A stretch of DNA of 64,000 nt from Amoebidium appalachense (taxonomy: Eukaryota; Ichthyosporea): NCBI GenBank assembly GCA_963693365.1, contig CAVNZM010000012.1, forward strand, positions 3,534,001 through 3,598,000, written 5' to 3'. Under the pieces are notes generated by a model, which was not told the DNA's origin, did not search any database, and saw only the letters and a program-made list of their open reading frames with translations. Made by a program: the position numbers and the translations under genes. This document shows, piece after piece, positions 34,322-42,360 of the stretch; the stretch's first letter is position 1, and each line of letters starts with the position of its first letter.

Positions 34322-35206
34322 CTACTTGCGTGAACGCGTGCGGGAGGACACGGGAAGGGACGCGCGGCGCGCGGCCCGGGTGCACCCCTGACCTATCGTC
34401 CACGCTGGCACGACCGGGCCATGTGGCGTGCGAGGGGTTGAGTGATGGGGCGGCGCCGACATTGTTGCGGGTGGTTGCGGGGGGGTGAGGGCTGTGGGCG
34501 TGGGCGCGGGCTCGCAGGTGGTCGGCTCGGCGGGGGCTGGGTGTGGCGTTGCAGGACTCGAGGTGTCCATGGGGACCGTTGTAGCATACACCGAACGGTA
34601 CATGTCGTAGTTGGAGCGAGAAAGTGTGTAGGTGAAGGTGTCGATCTTCTCGGTCGATTGGCATTTCCAGTTGTTGGGTGTGAGTTTATTGAGCCACCGC
34701 TCGAACCATGAGTTGAAGTATTTCATGGACTCCTCTGGGCGGGCGAAGTCAACGGTGAGGTGGTCGAGGTGGGCCAGGAAAGCGGGCGACGGGTTTTCCA
34801 TGGAGTGCTGGTTGGGTGTGGGTGCCGAAAGCACGCGTTGTCGAAGGAGTGATGGTTTGGGGTCCATGTTTTTGAATGCCTCGGGCACCCAACCGCTTTT
34901 GAGCTCAACCTCTGTATCCTCGAGCCAGTGGAACCATCCCCCATACACACTCGACGCGGCCGCGGCATTTCTGCCCTGATCCTCGCCTCCATATGGCGTA
35001 GGGTAGTCAACGAGTATTTCAAGACGGCGGAGAGCGCCTGTGACGAGCTTGTTTGCATTCCTCGAGAGGTCCACAAGGGCACAAGAAGCCGTCGTGTCCG
35101 AGGAAATTTTCCCTATGCATGCATCGCTAATGACGAGGCGGATGTGGTTTGTTGTAGGAGGCAGGCCGAGCCAGTCCGTATAATACCTGACAATGTGTGG
35201 CGCCAT
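34322..35206 (-). CDS. Hypothetical protein with disordered Pro/Thr-rich tail, 294 aa
   Basis: ATG 35206 (MAPHIVRYYTDWLGLPPTTN) begins an ordered domain of about 195 residues with Trp/Phe-rich segments (SSVYGGWFHWLEDTEVELKS). After residue 215 the protein is Pro/Thr/Ala-rich and basic at the end. No family recognised. Six ATTGG boxes (35278-35430) lie upstream and may serve both this gene and the Arg-rich small gene on the plus strand. Confidence 0.6.
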   Translation of the reverse strand: MAPHIVRYYTDWLGLPPTTNHIRLVISDACIGKISSDTTASCALVDLSRNANKLVTGALRRLEILVDYPTPYGGEDQGRNAAAASSVYGGWFHWLEDTEVELKSGWVPEAFKNMDPKPSLLRQRVLSAPTPNQHSMENPSPAFLAHLDHLTVDFARPEESMKYFNSWFERWLNKLTPNNWKCQSTEKIDTFTYTLSRSNYDMYRSVYATTVPMDTSSPATPHPAPAEPTTCEPAPTPTALTPPQPPATMSAPPHHSTPRTPHGPVVPAWTIGQGCTRAARRASLPVSSRTRSRK

Positions 35207-35277
35207 GTTGCAGCTGGCACGGCGAAACTAAAGTGGCGGGATGGTTGCAAGTGCGCTTCGCTTTTTAGCATTCTTGG

Positions 35278-35430
35278 ATTGGATGGTTATCAAAAAGAAA
35301 CTGATGTGATTGGCTTTGCACCGCGTGCAGTCTGGAACGTGTCCTCCTATTGGTTGGTAAGATATTCGATTGGTTAAAATGGCAATCGACGCAATTTGAT
35401 TGGCTTATAGCTAATCTGGTGTTGCGATTG
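35278..35430. promoter_or_regulatory. CCAAT-box cluster (six ATTGG in about 150 bp)
   Basis: ATTGG occurs six times between 35278 and 35430, spaced 25-35 bp, all in the same orientation. The cluster lies between the minus-strand gene starting at 35206 and a plus-strand Arg-rich small frame at 35507. Confidence 0.55.
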
Positions 35431-35506
35431 GTATGTCAGCGCGTAGAAAAATCAACGAAATGGGCCCTGGCAGCGAGCCGCACTCAGGATATCAATCGTT
35501 TGTGTT

Positions 35507-35650
35507 ATGTGTATCCGCAAAAGACAGAAGACCCGCGCAGCCAGGGCACGAGCGCGGCGCCGGCGTCGCATGTTGGTGTACGCAGACCAATTCCTAGAAC
35601 CGTATTCGCCGGTGATGTGGAGACTTTCCGCTTTGGCGAAGAGATCTTAA
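35507..35650 (+). CDS. Possible Arg-rich mini protein, 47 aa
   Basis: ATG 35507 encodes MCIRKRQKTRAARARARRRR and a short hydrophobic/aromatic second half (MLVYADQFLEPYSPVMW). The extreme Arg content resembles small DNA-condensing core peptides of viruses (compare adenovirus protein X/mu in character, not in sequence). It follows a CCAAT cluster and ends TAA at 35648. Other frames through the same DNA are open too, so the call is tentative. Confidence 0.35.
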   Translation: MCIRKRQKTRAARARARRRRRMLVYADQFLEPYSPVMWRLSALAKRS

Positions 35651-35720
35651 CCACAATCAAGTCTTAAAAAACCGCGCGCTGCGGAGACAACAACATAATC
35701 ATCCCGCGTTCTTCCCGCCC

Positions 35721-35947
35721 AAGAGTCGCGTTGCCCGCGGTGCGGAGCCGAAAGACAAAAAAATGCAAGAGTCGCGTTGCCCGCGGTGCGGAGCCGAAAG
35801 ACTGAAAAAAATGCAAGAGTCGCGTTGCCCGCGGTGCGGAGCCGAAAGACTGAAAAAAATGCAAGAGTCGCGTTGCCCGCGGTGCGGAGCCGAAAGACTG
35901 AAAAAAATGCAGGAGTCGCGTTGCCCGCGGTGCGGAGCCGAAAGACG
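35721..35947. repeat. Five tandem copies of a 48-bp repeat (first spacing 46)
   Basis: AAGAGTCGCGTTGCCCGCGG recurs at 35721, 35767, 35815, 35863 and 35911 (last copy AGGAG). Because 48 is a multiple of three, the plus-strand frame from ATG 35763 reads MQESRCPRCGAERLKK again and again, each unit starting with Met and holding one CPRCG zinc-knuckle-like pair; the minus strand is open as well. No stop breaks either. Whether it is coded or a DNA-level repeat is undecided. Confidence 0.75.
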
Positions 35948-36146
35948 AAACCGGAAAAATACGACCTGAAAACACTTTATTTTCATATACATGTGACAAA
36001 CACAACACACAACGCACAGCGCTGTGGTGGACATTCGTGATCTCGTATTCCATTTGATATTTTACAACAGATACAGCATGATGCTAGATCACCAATACCA
36101 TGACCACACACACATCCACGCAACGCCAGCGTTATTGCCTATATTG

Positions 36147-37649
36147 CTACAAGGTCTTCCTGGCCTTCTTGGCTGGCTTGGTGGGGGGGGTGGCCTCCCG
36201 TTTGCGCGTTTTGCTCTGGCTGGCCTTCTTGGCTGGCTTGGGGGGGGCGGTGGCCTCCCGTTTGCGCTTTGAGGTCTTGCTGGCCTTCTTGGCTGGCTTG
36301 GTGGGGGGGTTGAAATCCCGCATGTCCTCCGCGCTGGGAGCGGCCAGGCGCTTTGCCTTCGGACCGACATATCTTGCGAAATCTCGCAGTGTCATAGGGA
36401 GCTTCCCCTCCAGTTCCTCCCACTCGGGTGAAAGGGAGATATCGGCCCGGATAATGTAAATGATGTTGTTTTGGTTGCGCTCAATGCCGTACGTATTAAG
36501 CCAACGGTTGTGGCCCATCGTAGTCTTGTCCTTGCTATTGTATACTAAGGGTTCGAGTTGATCGTAGTCTCTGAATGCGAAGTTGAGACTGATCTGCACG
36601 TGCGCAAAATGCGCAGGCGGGGGCCACACTTTCGGGGCTGTGCGACGCTTGTCGAGAAACCCTGCAAGGAAGCGTCCTAGAGCGGGAAGACGAGGGTCGG
36701 CAAGGTGGGGTGGCCAGGTAGCATACTTAGCACAGCGTTCCATGTCTGCAGCAAGGGTTGCCAGCACATAGGGATCACCCACTTTCCCGATTTTGGGAAT
36801 GGGGTCGTTTTTTTCGCGAACAAACTCGCCGTTGTAGTGTGCACGTTGTCCCCAATCGTCTGCCTTGGGAAGCTCCCGATCGACCCCCCACACCAACACA
36901 CCCGCGTGCTTCCGAGCCTCCTTGCCACCGAACTTCTTCTTGACTGCCTCCGTGACGGACAGGAGGTTGAATTGGTCGTCGTGTGTGATGGGTGGCTCTA
37001 TGGCAAGAACGGTTTTGTTCGTGTCCGAGTAGTCCTGTATGCCCGTGTCCTCTGAGTCCGAGTCCGGTGTCTCCGTTCCCGTGTCTGCGTCCATGTCCGT
37101 GGCCGTGATGCGCTGTGCGTTCTGTGTCAAATCGTGGTTGTTAATCTTTCCGGCGCGTTGAAGACCCTCCACCCAATCTTTGAGGTATTGGCCACAACGC
37201 GTTTCTTTCTTGTCGTGCTCGCGGTTGGCGTGGCTGAATACGCAACCGTAGTTGAGGTAACTCTCGTGATTTTCCACCGAAGCGAGATAGGTCTCGGCAT
37301 CCCCACACGACAAGCGACCGAGGACGATGTAGGTGTCCGTCATCACCTTGCTTAGCTCCGCGGACAAGTTCGGTGGCTGCTTGTCCGGGTGAAAAATCTT
37401 TGCAACTCTCCTGATCCCTCCCATGTCTAAGGTCTGGACTTGTGCAAACTTGGTGGTGAATAGGAGTGTTGACTTGCCAGCTTCAGCGGCTATGTCTTCG
37501 ATCCTGGCTGACGGCTTCACGCTTCTCAGGAACAGACGCACGTCATCTTCAAACTTTGGGGATCGGGAGGCAAGCAAACCGAACCCCCGATGGGCACACT
37601 CCGCGTCTAACTCGCTATAGTCAGGAAGGAAGCTGTCGAGATGCGCCAT
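36147..37649 (-). CDS. Member 2 of the paralog family, with J-domain-like HPDK motif and Lys/Pro/Ala tail, 500 aa
   Basis: From ATG 37649. Residues about 78-112 read GGIRRVAKIFHPDKQPPNLS then AELSKVMTDTYIVLGRL, closely following helix II - HPD - helix III of DnaJ domains. Residues about 245-445 form the family's conserved region (HYNGEFVREKNDPIPKIGKV; RLPALGRFLAG; LSPEWEELEGKLPMTLRDFA). The last 55 residues are three imperfect PTKPAKKASKTSKRKREA-type units, like linker-histone tails, encoded by about 60-bp DNA repeats at 36160-36310. J domains stimulate Hsp70; the tail suggests nucleic-acid binding. The gene is divergent from its paralog at 38191 across a CCAAT-rich promoter. Confidence 0.72.
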   Translation of the reverse strand: MAHLDSFLPDYSELDAECAHRGFGLLASRSPKFEDDVRLFLRSVKPSARIEDIAAEAGKSTLLFTTKFAQVQTLDMGGIRRVAKIFHPDKQPPNLSAELSKVMTDTYIVLGRLSCGDAETYLASVENHESYLNYGCVFSHANREHDKKETRCGQYLKDWVEGLQRAGKINNHDLTQNAQRITATDMDADTGTETPDSDSEDTGIQDYSDTNKTVLAIEPPITHDDQFNLLSVTEAVKKKFGGKEARKHAGVLVWGVDRELPKADDWGQRAHYNGEFVREKNDPIPKIGKVGDPYVLATLAADMERCAKYATWPPHLADPRLPALGRFLAGFLDKRRTAPKVWPPPAHFAHVQISLNFAFRDYDQLEPLVYNSKDKTTMGHNRWLNTYGIERNQNNIIYIIRADISLSPEWEELEGKLPMTLRDFARYVGPKAKRLAAPSAEDMRDFNPPTKPAKKASKTSKRKREATAPPKPAKKASQSKTRKREATPPTKPAKKARKTL

Positions 37650-37756
37650 ACTGAATGGTGTGTCTTGTACATGTGTTTGTGTTGTGCCACTGTGGTGTTT
37701 CGGTCCGTGTGCCGCGTATGTATATCGATGTGCACCGCGTTAGGCGCTTCGGACAT

Positions 37757-38120
37757 CCAATGAAATTTAAGCTATCAACAATAAGCCAATAGACGAGCAA
37801 CACGGGCTTCACCGCGACCAATCAGAGCTTCGTGTTTATCATAAACCGGGCGAACCATTCAAAAATCGTTCCACCGACGCCATCCAATCGCAGCCGCATT
37901 TGCGAACTTTTGATTGGCCCGCCCAGCCAAACCGGTTTTCAATTCAAGGCGGACCAATCGAATCAGCGTGGTGACACGTGAACTATCCGCGAACCAATCA
38001 TTTGGCGCGCAAACCAGATCCGCCAATAGCAAAACTCTTAAAATCGGGGCGGACCAATCATATTACGAATCTGATTTTTTGTCCTTGTTATATTGATTGG
38101 ATGCTGGTTGATGTATATAA
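37757..38120. promoter_or_regulatory. Divergent promoter with ten CCAAT boxes between two paralogs
   Basis: CCAAT or ATTGG occurs at 37757, 37785, 37818, 37884, 37913, 37954, 37994, 38023, 38054 and 38096. GATGTATATAAAC at about 38111-38123 is a TATA for the plus-strand gene. The two genes driven by this region are relatives, which suggests an inverted duplication that kept or copied the promoter. Confidence 0.65.
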
Positions 38121-38190
38121 ACAACAGGCGCGGAATAAATGGATCACAACAACACAGACCATCAACCAGACGTGTAAAAAAATAGTTATC

Positions 38191-39384
38191 ATGGCGAACA
38201 AACTCGTTGTAGACTACAGGAGGTTTGACCCAGATTGCATTCACCGCGGTCTGCGCTACCTCGCATCGGTGGAGGGCGACGCCGACAAGTCCGTGTCCGA
38301 GTTCATCGACAACACGGATTTTACCAATTTGTCCTGTGCGGCGGAGGCGGCTGGCTGCTCCCCGCACCTTCTGACCAAGTGGGTTGAGTGTCTCTAGCCC
38401 GCGTCGTTGAGCGGTATCAGGAAGTTGATAGCCCGTTTCCACGCCGACAAAATCACCAATTGGGCGAGTGAGGAGGAAAAGCAGATATTCAAACATTCCA
38501 CCATCATTCTGACGCGACTGACCGGGGTCGGTTGGAGCGACAAGTACCGCGAAAACGTAACCAAAAGCACGAGTTTTGCGCGTTTCGGATGCGTCTGCAC
38601 CCGCGAGAAGGTGGAAGAAGGATCGGAGACTTCGTGTGGTGCCTACTTGGATGAAATTGTCAAACAGGCAAGTCTTCTCATCGGGAACGACGACGAACAA
38701 GCAGCCTTGCCGTGCCAGCCCCGTGCCCCCCTGAAAGCCCTGCCCGCACCCGCACCCAAGCCCAAGAGTACACACGGCGAAGACGGCAAACTTCTTGCAA
38801 TTGGGAACGTTCTGTGCGAGGATGAATTCATCGGATACGATGACTTGCAAGATTTAATGGTGTGGGGAATCGACCTACCGCTACCCCCGGCGGACGTGAA
38901 CGGGGTACGTGCACACTACAACGGTGAAATTGTCCGCGAGAAGGGGGGCCCGATTCCATACTTCGCGTCGTGTGCACCGTATGCCCTGGCTAGCCTCGCA
39001 TCAGACATGCCCGAACACCGGAAGAATGCGGCGTGGCAATCCCACCAGGTTGATGACCGCATGCCTGCCAGGGGTCGTTTCCTCCTCGGGGTTTTTGAAA
39101 ACGGTAAACATTGGGGAGCAGAGTTCGTTCATGCGTTGGGCACATTCGAGCCTCGGTTTCGATACTACGGGCACGTGCACTTTCGTTGTCAGATCAGCAG
39201 CACCGAGCAAATCGATTACCTCAAATGGTTGTACCAAGCCACCGGCATCAAAACTAACCGCAATAACGTTATCTACGTGGTTCGTGCCGATGGTCCCTTG
39301 TCCCCCGAATGGGAGGAGCTCGAGTACATGATGCCGATGACCCTCCGCGCCTTTGGCGATTATGTCGGACCCAAGTTGTTGTAA
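38191..39384 (+). CDS. Member 3 of the paralog family, interrupted by an in-frame TAG
   Basis: ATG 38191 (MANKLVVDYRRFDPDCIHRG) runs 68 codons to TAG at 38395-38397; the same frame then continues to TAA at 39382-39384 with full similarity to the 36147 protein. The stop falls where the paralog has an ordinary residue just before its GIRRVAKIFHPDK block, which here reads GIRKLIARFHADK, so the HPD motif is HAD. Later blocks are conserved (HYNGEIVREKGGPIP; MPARGRFLLG; LSPEWEELEYMMPMTLRAFG). Nonsense mutation, read-through or a sequencing error are all possible. The basic C-terminal tail of the paralog is absent. Confidence 0.7.
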
Positions 39385-39494
39385 GCAAAGTGGTAGTGGA
39401 GTGTAGTGAGCTCGGGAGTTTTGTTTTGTGTGATTTTGTCTTTAGGGTTTGTATGGTTGGGGTTGGGGGGTCGATGTGGTGTGAAGTCTCACCG

Positions 39495-39735
39495 CAACGG
39501 TTTTTTCTAAGTCTGTTTCTCGAATCACACTGTTTCTTCTGAGTCTGTTTCTCGTATCACCGCGGCCGGCCGCGTAAATAAAATTCGTTGTTTTTTCTGA
39601 GTCTCTCTCGTATCACGCTGTTTCTCGTATCACCGCGGTCGGCCGCGTAAACAAAACTCGTCGTTTTTTCTAAGTCTGTTTCTCGAATCACGCTGTTTTT
39701 TCTACGTGCAAAGACGCGTGCACCCGCCAAACAAA
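39495..39735. repeat. Imperfect tandem repeats with GC palindromes before the 39736 gene
   Basis: TTTTTTCTRAGTCTGTTTCTCG-like units (a 20-base core such as TTCTGAGTCTGTTTCTCGTA) recur about five times at roughly 45-75 bp spacing. Two units carry ACCGCGGCCGGCCGCGTAAA or its variant ACCGCGGTCGGCCGCGTAAA, a GC palindrome followed by AATAAA/AACAAA. The pattern of pyrimidine-rich repeats and palindromes could be an origin or a strong promoter. Confidence 0.55.
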
Positions 39736-40116
39736 ATGTCGCTTACCGTCATGCGGCCACTCACGGCCCTTTCGGACGCGGTGCTGCTAGGGCGCGCCAT
39801 GCGCAACGATGAGTACTCAACGGTGCGGCGCCTTCGAAACAATGTCGAGCGCCTGGAGCACGAGGTGGGCCGCAGGGCGGAGCTCGTGGAGAGGTACTCG
39901 CGGCAGATGGACGAATTTCGCCGCGACCTGCACGCCGTCTACGACAAAGTGGGCGAGCTTATAGACAGACTGGCTGACCTGCAACACGACCAGGATGGGT
40001 TCGTGCGCGAGATCGTGCGCCTGCGGTGGGTCGTCATGCAGATGGGCGACGACCTCACCCAGCTGCACCGCGAGCCCGCGCGCGCCCCCCTGCACCGGTG
40101 GGGCGCGCCGAAATAA
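39736..40116 (+). CDS. Coiled-coil protein, 126 aa
   Basis: ATG 39736 (MSLTVMRPLTALSDAVLLGR) precedes a charged helix with heptads across residues 27-105 (NNVERLEHEVGRRAELVERY). Its TAA is part of AATAAATG, a likely poly(A) signal, and the next gene starts 17 bp on. Probably a structural or scaffolding protein; no family recognised. Confidence 0.6.
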   Translation: MSLTVMRPLTALSDAVLLGRAMRNDEYSTVRRLRNNVERLEHEVGRRAELVERYSRQMDEFRRDLHAVYDKVGELIDRLADLQHDQDGFVREIVRLRWVVMQMGDDLTQLHREPARAPLHRWGAPK

Positions 40117-40132
40117 ATGTACGGGGTAGGAT

Positions 40133-41140
40133 ATGAGTTATTGGGGTATTGGAAAAAAGATCCGAAAGGACATGGAGACACTGAAGGGATATCTGACGGT
40201 ACAGACCGAGATCCGACGAGCCGTGACCGCGACTTCGAAACCAGACAAAAGGCTGGTGGAGTACCTGGGCGCCCCAGATTTACCTGCGCCGGCACCCAAC
40301 TTTCTTAACCAAATCCTTAAACGCGCCATTCCAAACGAAGACGCACTCGACGATGTTTTCGTGAAACGCCCTGAAGTTTCGCGCGTCCACGCCGAGTTGG
40401 TGAGCGGTCAGCGGCTTCTCCTGTACGGCCCGAGCGGTGCGGGGAAGCTGACGTGTGTCTTCGCGGTGTGCAAGACCCTCAATCTTTTCCCCTGGATTCT
40501 GATTGTCAGCGACCTCCTGCGTGCGGAAACGCGCGATGTCCTGCAGTGGATCGTAGCACACGACAAACGCGCTGTGTTTGTTGTCCGCGATGCCCACAAT
40601 CTCACAGACGAGTCTATTATGGTGCTCACGTTGGAGTTGGTGGATAAACGCCCTATCGTGGGCATTGCGAGTACGGCCTCCGAGAAGGGATGTGCGGTGC
40701 GTTCCTATTTCAGCAGCACGGTGGCTTGGCCCGCGTTGAGTGACGGCGAAGCGCAGCCTGTGGTATTTTCACTCGCGAAGTCCTTTTTCGGCGATGTACA
40801 ACCACTTCACGCGAAAGCGCTCCTTGATCAGCTGGCCATCGCCGCGACCGATCTCACTATAGCCGACGTTGTGAACGCGGGCAGGATTGCCATCACTACC
40901 GTGGCGTCGCAGATCACCCACACCCAACCTCCCATCAAACACAATGCCGAGGTCGCTTGGAGCCTGATCAAGAAAACCGCAACAACCACGGACATAAACC
41001 ATGCCTCCCTGACGGCTTTTATAAAAACGAACGAAACAACAGCAGCCGCCTCGTACCTGGCATATACCATCACCCTGGCATGGTTAACCGCGATGCTGCA
41101 CTGCACTATCGACGCAACGGATTATGGCTGCTACAGGTAG
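40133..41140 (+). CDS. AAA+ ATPase resembling a clamp-loader (RFC3-type) subunit, 335 aa
   Basis: LLLYGPSGAGKLTCVFAVCK about residues 101-120 is a Walker A of the type found in RFC small subunits (GPSGAGKKT in RFC3), but with Leu in place of the usual Thr/Ser/Lys after the catalytic Lys. Walker B is AVFVVRDAHNL about residue 147-157, where the family has D-E-A. A sensor-like IVGIASTASEKG follows at about 177. RFC complexes open and load PCNA, which the virus also encodes. The altered motifs suggest a subunit that binds but may not hydrolyse ATP. A hydrophobic stretch lies near the C-terminus. The next gene starts 2 bp after the stop. Confidence 0.6.
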   Translation: MSYWGIGKKIRKDMETLKGYLTVQTEIRRAVTATSKPDKRLVEYLGAPDLPAPAPNFLNQILKRAIPNEDALDDVFVKRPEVSRVHAELVSGQRLLLYGPSGAGKLTCVFAVCKTLNLFPWILIVSDLLRAETRDVLQWIVAHDKRAVFVVRDAHNLTDESIMVLTLELVDKRPIVGIASTASEKGCAVRSYFSSTVAWPALSDGEAQPVVFSLAKSFFGDVQPLHAKALLDQLAIAATDLTIADVVNAGRIAITTVASQITHTQPPIKHNAEVAWSLIKKTATTTDINHASLTAFIKTNETTAAASYLAYTITLAWLTAMLHCTIDATDYGCYR

Positions 41141-41142
41141 TT

Positions 41143-42264
41143 ATGTCCTACACGGCATCCATCCTTGCGGACCTAGTGAGCGACCACATGCCTGCGAACC
41201 TTGACCCCGGATATGCCCCCCCCGAAGACCTGCAAAACGCGCTTCACAGCATGCACAAGGCCCTCGAGGTGCTGCTCGCGGTCCTGTACGCGTGGCTGAC
41301 ACTGCCAAACGGGGCGCCTCTGGTCAGTGTCCACCCGTCGCAGCCTGGCACGCTCGTTGTCCCGGGCATCGACTGGCGCGTTCTCGCGCTGCCGATGTTT
41401 GCCAACGCATTCCAGCCCAGAAACCTGCCCCACCCTACCGCAAGCATGGAGGAGTACGCAGAGAACTGGCTCAGGCTGGGACCCGACATGACCCCCGAGG
41501 ATTTCGATGCCGAGCTCGCGGCAGCCATCGAGCGTCTGGCGGCTCCCGTGCACACAAAGGCCATGCAGCGCCGCCGCGTCAAGGCTGAGCACCCCGTTCC
41601 GCCGACGACGATGGCCGCGCTGAGCGTACGCGCGGACCCGGGGTTCGACAAGGTGGCCGCGCAGTTCTCCGACCTCGTGCGCCAGAGCAAGCCGGCCGAC
41701 TCGATCGAAATCACCAAGCGCGACCGCGAGATCAAGCTGCTGCAGCAGTGCCTGATGGAGCTGGAGCTCGAGTACTTCCGCCTGCAGGCCGAGAACGAGC
41801 AGCTCAAGGCACAGGAGGCCGCGCTCGAGAAGAACTTCCTGCTTCCGTGGTTCAAGGCCCAGGAGGACGTCTCGCAGCGCATGGCCATGTTCGAGGCCGC
41901 CGAGCGCGACGAGTACACGCGCATGCGCAACTTCCAGCAGCAGGTGTCCGTACAGGCGTTCAACAGCAGCCTGCAGGCGCAGAACAACGCGCTGCTGGCG
42001 GCGTCCGGCGCGGCCATCAACGCGCGGCCCACGGCGGACTTCGCGGCCATGCTGGCGCGCAAGCGGGAGAGCGAGCTGGACGACTTTGGCGACAGCCTCA
42101 AGCGCATGCGGGGCGACGACATGGGCATGGGCATGGCCCAGCCGCAGGCGCCCGGGATGCCTGGGCCGATGCAGATGCCTGGGATCAACCCCGACACATA
42201 CCGCGACAACATGACCATGCGCGAGGGCGTGGCGTTCCCGTTTCCGCGCACGGACGCGGTGTGA
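41143..42264 (+). CDS. Coiled-coil protein with Met/Pro/Gly-rich tail, 373 aa
   Basis: ATG 41143 (MSYTASILADLVSDHMPANL) is 2 bp after the AAA+ gene. Residues 1-140 are globular; a strong coiled coil spans about 190-320 (LLQQCLMELELEYFRLQAEN). The C-terminus is Met/Gly/Pro-rich (GMGMAQPQAPGMPGPMQM) and probably disordered. The protein may be a virion scaffold or a partner of the ATPase. AATAAAG follows the stop at 42281. Confidence 0.6.
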   Translation: MSYTASILADLVSDHMPANLDPGYAPPEDLQNALHSMHKALEVLLAVLYAWLTLPNGAPLVSVHPSQPGTLVVPGIDWRVLALPMFANAFQPRNLPHPTASMEEYAENWLRLGPDMTPEDFDAELAAAIERLAAPVHTKAMQRRRVKAEHPVPPTTMAALSVRADPGFDKVAAQFSDLVRQSKPADSIEITKRDREIKLLQQCLMELELEYFRLQAENEQLKAQEAALEKNFLLPWFKAQEDVSQRMAMFEAAERDEYTRMRNFQQQVSVQAFNSSLQAQNNALLAASGAAINARPTADFAAMLARKRESELDDFGDSLKRMRGDDMGMGMAQPQAPGMPGPMQMPGINPDTYRDNMTMREGVAFPFPRTDAV

Positions 42265-42360
42265 GCAGGCGTGGGTGTACAATAAAGTTAACGTTGGAAA
42301 GCTAACGTTGTTTTGAGAGGCCCATTCAATTCACAAAAAAAAATAGAGGCATACACAAGC

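Noticed and set aside
35721-35947. CRISPR-like array
   Set aside because: The units are contiguous 48-bp tandem repeats without unique spacers.
35664-36053. Minus-strand frames through the 48-bp repeats (FGSAPRATRLL units)
   Set aside because: Open only because the repeat length is a multiple of three; no start context or following domain.
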